Assembly: GCA_017959485.1 (NCBI GenBank)
Contig: JAGDAM010000319.1
Location: 1 to 11,094 of the forward strand
Reading direction: 5' to 3'
DNA from: Clostridia bacterium
GTDB taxonomy: Bacteria; Bacillota_A; Clostridia; Oscillospirales; CAG-272
Length of the DNA: 11,094 nucleotides
Both the position numbers and the translations under genes were made by a program. Positions within the stretch are counted from its first letter, which is position 1; every line of letters begins with the position of its first letter. Below the pieces are notes generated by a model, which was not told where the DNA came from, did no database searches, and saw nothing but the letters and a program-made list of their open reading frames with translations. Below are positions 7,432-11,094 of the stretch, piece by piece.

Positions 7432-8456
7432 CAGAACTTCACCACGTATTCTTCGTTTCCGGTGTGAATGCTCTTTAGGTAATCCTCAACCTGGCCGACC
7501 GTCGGCATCGCCTCGGAACAGGCGTGTGCGGCCACGAGCAGCGAGGCCGAAGCGGCTCCGAATTCGAGCGCGTAAGGAATATCCTTCCCGGTGCACAGAC
7601 TGTACAGGAAGGCGGACGCGTAGCCGTCGCCGCCGCCGAAGCCCTTGAGCTTCCGGATGGGCATCGGCAGCACCTTATATCTGCTGCCGCCGGCGCAGAA
7701 TGCGGAAGATCCCTCTTTGCCGTGTTTTATTATCAGCATACGGGCGCCCTTCGACTGCCAGTAGGCGGCGCTGGCCTCGTCGGTGCCGTCCAGCCCGGTG
7801 AATCTTTCGGTGAGATCGAATTCCTCCCTCGACCCGAGGATTATGTCGGCCTCCGCCGCGACGGCGGAATAATACACCGTTATCTCATCGGTGCTCTTCC
7901 AGTTGTACGGCCGGTAGTCGATGTCGAATACCACTCCGACGCCGTTTTTTCTGGCCAGAGCCAGCGCTTTGAGAGCCGCTTCGCGGGAAGGAGACTCGCA
8001 GAGCGCCGTTCCGGAGATCAGCAGCACCCGGGCGGACGCGATATATTCCTCGTCGATATCGTCGGGACACAGCGAAAGATCGGCCGCGCCGTTGCGGTAC
8101 ATCAGGATGCTCGATTCGGAAGGGCTTAAGATTTCGGTGAAGGTAAGGCCGATCTTTTCTCCTTCGGTGCAGCGGCGGATCCGAGAGGTGTCGATCCCGT
8201 CGTTTTCAAAATATCTGACGACGAATTCGCCGAGCTGATCGTCCGAAACTCTCGCGAAGAAGCCGACTTTTCCGCCGAGCCGCGCAAATCCGACCGCTAT
8301 ATTGGCCGGCGACCCTCCGAGATATTTCTTGAAGGTCGTGCTCTCGTACAGGGGTCTGTTGTAATCCGTCGGATTGAAATCCACGGCTACCCGTCCGAGG
8401 CAGATCAGGTCGAAACGCTTTCCGTCCCTGCCTTTGAAAATGTTGATGTCTTTCAT
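7431..8456 (-). CDS. iolC: 5-dehydro-2-deoxygluconokinase (PfkB/ribokinase family)
   Basis: IolC phosphorylates 2-deoxy-5-keto-D-gluconate with ATP, giving the 6-phosphate that the aldolase IolJ cleaves to dihydroxyacetone phosphate and malonate semialdehyde. The 341-residue product has the PfkB pattern: a substrate-side GGSPANIAVGFARLGG (47-62), SILMYRNGAADL (116-127), FDIDYRPYNWKS (177-188), and the second PfkB signature with catalytic base D277. That signature reads GFGGGDGYASAF, whereas GFGAGDSYASAF is usual in IolC, so two anion-hole-adjacent positions differ conservatively. The ATG at 8454-8456 has CTGGAGAT ending four bases upstream. It is the first iol gene, 113 bp downstream of the second EEP gene on the same strand. 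Confidence 0.94.
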   Translation of the reverse strand: MKDINIFKGRDGKRFDLICLGRVAVDFNPTDYNRPLYESTTFKKYLGGSPANIAVGFARLGGKVGFFARVSDDQLGEFVVRYFENDGIDTSRIRRCTEGEKIGLTFTEILSPSESSILMYRNGAADLSLCPDDIDEEYIASARVLLISGTALCESPSREAALKALALARKNGVGVVFDIDYRPYNWKSTDEITVYYSAVAAEADIILGSREEFDLTERFTGLDGTDEASAAYWQSKGARMLIIKHGKEGSSAFCAGGSRYKVLPMPIRKLKGFGGGDGYASAFLYSLCTGKDIPYALEFGAASASLLVAAHACSEAMPTVGQVEDYLKSIHTGNEEYVVKF

Positions 8457-8569
8457 CTTGATCTCCAGTTTTTATTATCGTTTATTAAGGCAATACCGCA
8501 CGTGTTCCGCGCGCGTATTGGCGAGAGATCTTCGTTCGAAACCCCGTTCCGCGGTTATACCGTATACCG
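8457..8569 (-). promoter_or_regulatory. Leader region upstream of iolC, likely site of iol control but no clear promoter
   Basis: This 113-bp gap separates the second EEP gene from iolC on the same strand. Reading toward iolC it holds GTATAC-centred repeats just after the EEP stop, a CACGTG palindrome, and an AT-rich block (TTAATAAACGATAATAAAA) immediately before the Shine-Dalgarno. GATAAT could be a -10 element, but no good -35 hexamer lies 16-18 bp upstream. There is no hairpin with a T-run after the EEP stop, so read-through from the EEP genes into iolC is plausible. An operator cannot be assigned. Confidence 0.3.
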
Positions 8570-9436
8570 TTATGACCCGAGGACGGTGAAGGTCACGAAC
8601 AGCGGGCAGTGGTCGCTGGCCGACGTCACTTTCGCGTTCCTCACCTGCTCATAGCGAAGGAAACGAATTCCGCTGTCTCCGAAGACGTGGTCGATACTTC
8701 TGCCGTCCTTCGCCTCTCCCCCGTACGGCCATGACGTTACCTGTGCCGTCATGACTTTTTCCTCGGCCGTGAGTTCCGCTTCACAGTACCCGGACGATAT
8801 GATGACAGAGTAGGGTCTTTCCGAACTGTCGAAATTGCAGTCGCCGTTTATCACGACAGACAATCCGGGGTATTTCTTTCTCAGGGAATCCGCTATTCCG
8901 GTTATCTGACCGATATTCTCAACGTTCCAGAGCTCCTTTTGCCTTGCCAGTTCTTCCTCCGAAAAATTCTCGAATCCCGGATAGCTGCTGTTGCACACAG
9001 CTCCGTGGAAATCGATGACGGCAAAGGAGCTTCCTTTTTCGGCAGAAAAGACCGCCCAGCTGAGGCACTTAGTATTGGTCCCGGTATATCTTCCCACCAG
9101 CCATTCGGCGTCGCAGTCGAGCAGCGTCAGCTTTTCCGAATCGTATATGATCGGAGTGTAGACATATGTCTTCGAGTTCCTGTGCCGTACAGTGCTGTAT
9201 TTGTATCCGGGACGGATCTCCATCACTTTTTCCAAAACGTTTTTGTGGATAGCCTTGTTGGATTCCTGGAAAGATATTACCGCCGGAAGATACTCGAGAA
9301 CAACGTCGACCGCGTCGGCGTTTGCGGTCGGAGAGGTCGCGTCATTGCAATAAAGATTCCAGCTCATGATGGTGACAGGATTGCTCTCCGGGACGTCATT
9401 TCCTTCATTCCGGCCGTTTTTCAAAGTGCTTTTCAT
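8570..9436 (-). CDS. Endonuclease/exonuclease/phosphatase (EEP) fold hydrolase, short tandem copy without signal peptide
   Basis: The 288-residue product is essentially a bare EEP domain, the metal-dependent phosphoesterase fold shared by DNase I, exonuclease III, sphingomyelinases and inositol-polyphosphate 5-phosphatases. Active-site positions appear intact: N27 (SWNLY), E58 (SFQE), H144 (FHGAV), D199 and N201 (NGDCNF), D249-H250 (SIDHVF), D275-H276 (SDHCP). It aligns without gaps over 268 residues with the EEP domain of the neighbouring longer protein, about 216 identical by hand count. It lacks that protein's signal peptide and N-terminal domain; its first residues (MKSTLKNGRN) correspond to the neighbour's interdomain linker. 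The ATG (9434-9436) has CTGAGG five bases upstream. It is probably cytoplasmic, unless exported by another route. The substrate is unknown. It lies 59 nt after the longer copy and 113 nt before iolC, all on one strand. Confidence 0.85.
   Translation of the reverse strand: MKSTLKNGRNEGNDVPESNPVTIMSWNLYCNDATSPTANADAVDVVLEYLPAVISFQESNKAIHKNVLEKVMEIRPGYKYSTVRHRNSKTYVYTPIIYDSEKLTLLDCDAEWLVGRYTGTNTKCLSWAVFSAEKGSSFAVIDFHGAVCNSSYPGFENFSEEELARQKELWNVENIGQITGIADSLRKKYPGLSVVINGDCNFDSSERPYSVIISSGYCEAELTAEEKVMTAQVTSWPYGGEAKDGRSIDHVFGDSGIRFLRYEQVRNAKVTSASDHCPLFVTFTVLGS
8582..8695. repeat. 114-bp near-identical direct repeat, copy in the short EEP gene
   Basis: This stretch matches 9508-9621 at 112 of 114 positions by direct comparison, the differences lying at the 10th base and the 37th. 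It encodes the C-terminal SIDHVF through FTV part of the EEP domain. Similarity drops sharply on its upstream-coding side, where third-position and amino-acid changes become frequent. Confidence 0.9.
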
Positions 9437-9495
9437 TCCAACCTCAGTTTACCGATCTTTTTTGCCTTTATCCCTGTTAATGATGGTGCGGAAGG

Positions 9496-10878
9496 CTATG
9501 ATCCTATGACGGTGAAAGTCACGAACAGCGGGCAGTGGTCGCTTGCCGACGTCACTTTCGCGTTCCTCACCTGCTCATAGCGAAGGAAACGAATTCCGCT
9601 GTCTCCGAAGACGTGGTCGATGCTTTTGCCTTCAGTCGCCTCTTCGCCGTAGGGCCACGCGGTCTTCTGCGAGGTCTTAACCTTTTCGTCCGCGGTCCGT
9701 TCGGCTTCCGAGTATCCGGACGCAGTGAGCACCGAATAGGGTTTGTCGGAGCTGTTGAAGTTGCAGTCGCCGTTAATAATGACCGACAGTCCCGGATATT
9801 TCTTCGCGAGATTGTCCGCTATCCCCGTTATCTGCCCGACGTTCTGCACGTTCCAGGTCTCCTTCTGCGCCGCGAGTTCTTCCTGCGTGAAGTTTTCAAA
9901 TCCCGGATAGCTGCTGTTGCATACCGCTCCGTGGAAACCGATGACGGCAAAGAAGCTTCCGCTTTCGGTTGAGAAAACCGCCCAGCTGAGGCACTTGGTG
10001 TTGGTTCCGGTGTACCGGCCGACCAGCCATTCGGCGCCGCATTCGCACAGATTCAGCTTGTCCGAATCGAAAATAATCGGGGTATAAACGTACGTCGAGG
10101 AATTCTTGTGGCGGACCGTGGTGTATTTGTATGACGGATGGCCTTTAATCACCTTTTCAAGGACTTTCTGGTGGATTGCCTTGTTGCACTCCTGAAACGA
10201 AATAACCGTCGGAAGATAATCGAGCACCACGTCCACCGCGTCTGAGTTCGCGGTCGGGGATGTCGCGTCGTTGCAATAGAGATTCCAGCTCATGATCGTG
10301 AGAGAACCGCTCTCCCGGCAGACGTCTCTTTCGTTTAAATCGCTTTTAATCAAACCGATGCTTCCGGAGGTGTACGAAGAATAATCCGAAATGAATTTTG
10401 TGACCGCGTAGCAGGTCGACAGGTCGTCCGCGCCTGTAATCACAAGTTTGTTTCCGATGAAGGCGATGACGTATTCGCCGCTTTTCAGAGATGCCGCGGC
10501 CTCCTCCGATTCGATGCGGTTGGTGTTGCCGACGAGTATCTCGGGATCGTCGGTCGTTACCGTTTCGCCCTTGAATTTCCCGGGGACGACGTCGTCTCCG
10601 AGTCCGCCTTTCCAGCCGCCTCCCGTGAGTTCGGTAAGAGCGTCTCTGAGTTTCTTCGAGGACTCGGTCACCTGAGTTTTCGCGTAGTAGCTGTAAATAA
10701 TCTTATAATTCGAAATGTCGGTTCCTGGGGTAGGGGGCGTAGTCTCGGACCGGTCCGAGGTATCGTTCGGGACAGCTCCCGGTCCGCAGCATACGCAAGA
10801 TAGAGTTATAAAAACGGTAAGCGCCCGGAGCAGGACTGCCTTGGCCGATCCTCGCCCGATTTTTGCTTTGGCCGACAT
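9496..10878 (-). CDS. Secreted (possibly lipid-anchored) two-domain EEP-fold hydrolase
   Basis: The product is 460 residues from the ATG at 10878. An N-terminal basic stretch and hydrophobic core (VLLRALTVFITLSCVC, about 15-30) form a signal peptide; the cysteine-rich end (LSCVCCG) may be an atypical lipobox. A Pro/Thr linker follows. Residues 58-170 form an alpha/beta accessory domain (EILVGNTNR, YVIAFIGNKLVITG, TCYAVTKFI) resembling non-catalytic hexosaminidase-like N-terminal domains of clostridial surface enzymes. Residues 193-460 are the EEP domain, with N199, E230, H316, D371/N373, D421-H422 and D447-H448 in place. It is predicted to be an extracellular phosphoesterase or nuclease; the substrate is unknown. 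The ATG shares its first base with the AraC stop codon (TGATG), with AAGGGG eight bases upstream; an in-frame GTG one codon earlier (10881) is less likely. Placement before a second EEP gene and iolC hints at a role in liberating inositol. Confidence 0.85.
   Translation of the reverse strand: MSAKAKIGRGSAKAVLLRALTVFITLSCVCCGPGAVPNDTSDRSETTPPTPGTDISNYKIIYSYYAKTQVTESSKKLRDALTELTGGGWKGGLGDDVVPGKFKGETVTTDDPEILVGNTNRIESEEAAASLKSGEYVIAFIGNKLVITGADDLSTCYAVTKFISDYSSYTSGSIGLIKSDLNERDVCRESGSLTIMSWNLYCNDATSPTANSDAVDVVLDYLPTVISFQECNKAIHQKVLEKVIKGHPSYKYTTVRHKNSSTYVYTPIIFDSDKLNLCECGAEWLVGRYTGTNTKCLSWAVFSTESGSFFAVIGFHGAVCNSSYPGFENFTQEELAAQKETWNVQNVGQITGIADNLAKKYPGLSVIINGDCNFNSSDKPYSVLTASGYSEAERTADEKVKTSQKTAWPYGEEATEGKSIDHVFGDSGIRFLRYEQVRNAKVTSASDHCPLFVTFTVIGS
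9508..9621. repeat. 114-bp near-identical direct repeat, copy in the long EEP gene
   Basis: This is the partner of 8582-8695, lying 926 bp away in the same orientation with only two base differences. It covers the codons for the last catalytic motifs (IDH and SDH) of the longer EEP protein. Confidence 0.9.
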
Positions 10879-11094
10879 CACGAATTCCCCTTTTCTTTCC
10901 GGCCTTCCGTCGGACGGTCCGATCCGGCGCCGCCGTCGGAATCCGCCGGAGGCGCGTCGCTTTCGGAGGCTTTATGTCCTTCCGCCGCGGCCGTCTTTCT
11001 GTAGTACAGCGGCGACAGACCGGTCTTTTTCTTGAACCAGCGGGAAAAATAGAACTCGTCTTCGTAACCGACCTGAGCCGCGATGCGCTGCACC
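10878..11094 (-). CDS. C-terminal end of an AraC-family transcriptional regulator, N-terminus outside window
   Basis: The first 33 visible residues (VQRIAAQVGYEDEFYFSRWF, then KKKTGLSPLYYRK) are the second helix-turn-helix of an AraC/XylS DNA-binding domain, with the usual VGY.D..YFSR.FKK..G.SP..YR pattern. The gene is cut by the window edge, so its sensor domain is not visible. After the HTH it continues for about 38 residues rich in Ala, Glu, Asp, Ser and Gly, ending EGRKEKGNS. This tail looks disordered and is longer than usual, because most AraC proteins end within a few residues of YRK. The TGA stop (10880-10878) overlaps the ATG of the EEP gene, so the regulator and hydrolase are probably translated from one mRNA. 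It may be the local regulator of the EEP genes and perhaps of the iol genes, but no operator could be identified. Confidence 0.88.
   Translation of the reverse strand, partial: VQRIAAQVGYEDEFYFSRWFKKKTGLSPLYYRKTAAAEGHKASESDAPPADSDGGAGSDRPTEGRKEKGNS

Noticed and set aside
8480..8569. Possible operator repeats (CGGTATAC units, CACGTG) before iolC
   Set aside because: The repeats are short and imperfectly symmetric and match no operator I can name, so they are only mentioned in the leader-region entry.
8939..9972. Plus-strand open frames (8939-9580 and 9535-9972) that look alike
   Set aside because: Their similarity is simply the antisense of the duplicated EEP genes, and they are not independent paralogous genes.
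8570..10878. EEP genes as a toxin or DNase-type defence system
   Set aside because: There is no immunity gene, secretion-system marker or defence neighbour. The context is metabolic, and both domains look like general secreted or cytosolic phosphoesterases.

Overview
The window looks like part of a GC-rich member of the Clostridia (Firmicutes), probably an uncultured gut or rumen lineage. This is inferred from the strong Shine-Dalgarno sites, a YwaF-type membrane protein, Clostridia-like IolC and IolA sequences, and an AraC regulator beside secreted EEP-domain hydrolases. No rRNA, tRNA, CRISPR array, transposase or phage gene is visible.

Layout. Plus strand, left end: the last 36 codons of a gene whose product ends like the ACT domain of D-3-phosphoglycerate dehydrogenase (1-113), then a YwaF/TIGR02206 integral membrane protein (202-999). 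A symmetric terminator (1058-1104) closes this unit and also the unit converging from the right. Minus strand, read right to left: the C-terminus of an AraC-family regulator (10878-11094); a secreted two-domain EEP-fold hydrolase (9496-10878); a shorter tandem copy of its EEP domain without a signal peptide (8570-9436); then a compact myo-inositol catabolic operon, iolC-iolB-iolD-iolE-iolA-iolG (8456 down to 1143).

How the genes work together. IolG oxidises myo-inositol to scyllo-inosose. IolE dehydrates it, IolD opens the ring, IolB isomerises 5-deoxyglucuronate, IolC phosphorylates the product, and IolA converts the malonate semialdehyde released by the aldolase into acetyl-CoA. The aldolase (IolJ), an inositol transporter and an IolR/DeoR regulator are absent from the window and would have to lie elsewhere. 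iolC/iolB and iolD/iolE each share the base of a TGATG stop-start, as do the AraC gene and the first EEP gene.

The least ordinary part is the EEP pair. The two EEP domains align without gaps over 268 residues, about 216 of them identical by hand count. A 114-bp stretch near their 3' ends differs at only two bases, far more alike than the rest, which suggests gene conversion. Their position directly upstream of the iol operon, with no clear terminator between, suggests, without proving, that they release inositol from a phosphorylated or lipid-linked precursor. I see no clear evidence of a wholly new system; the EEP-iol association is the best candidate for follow-up.
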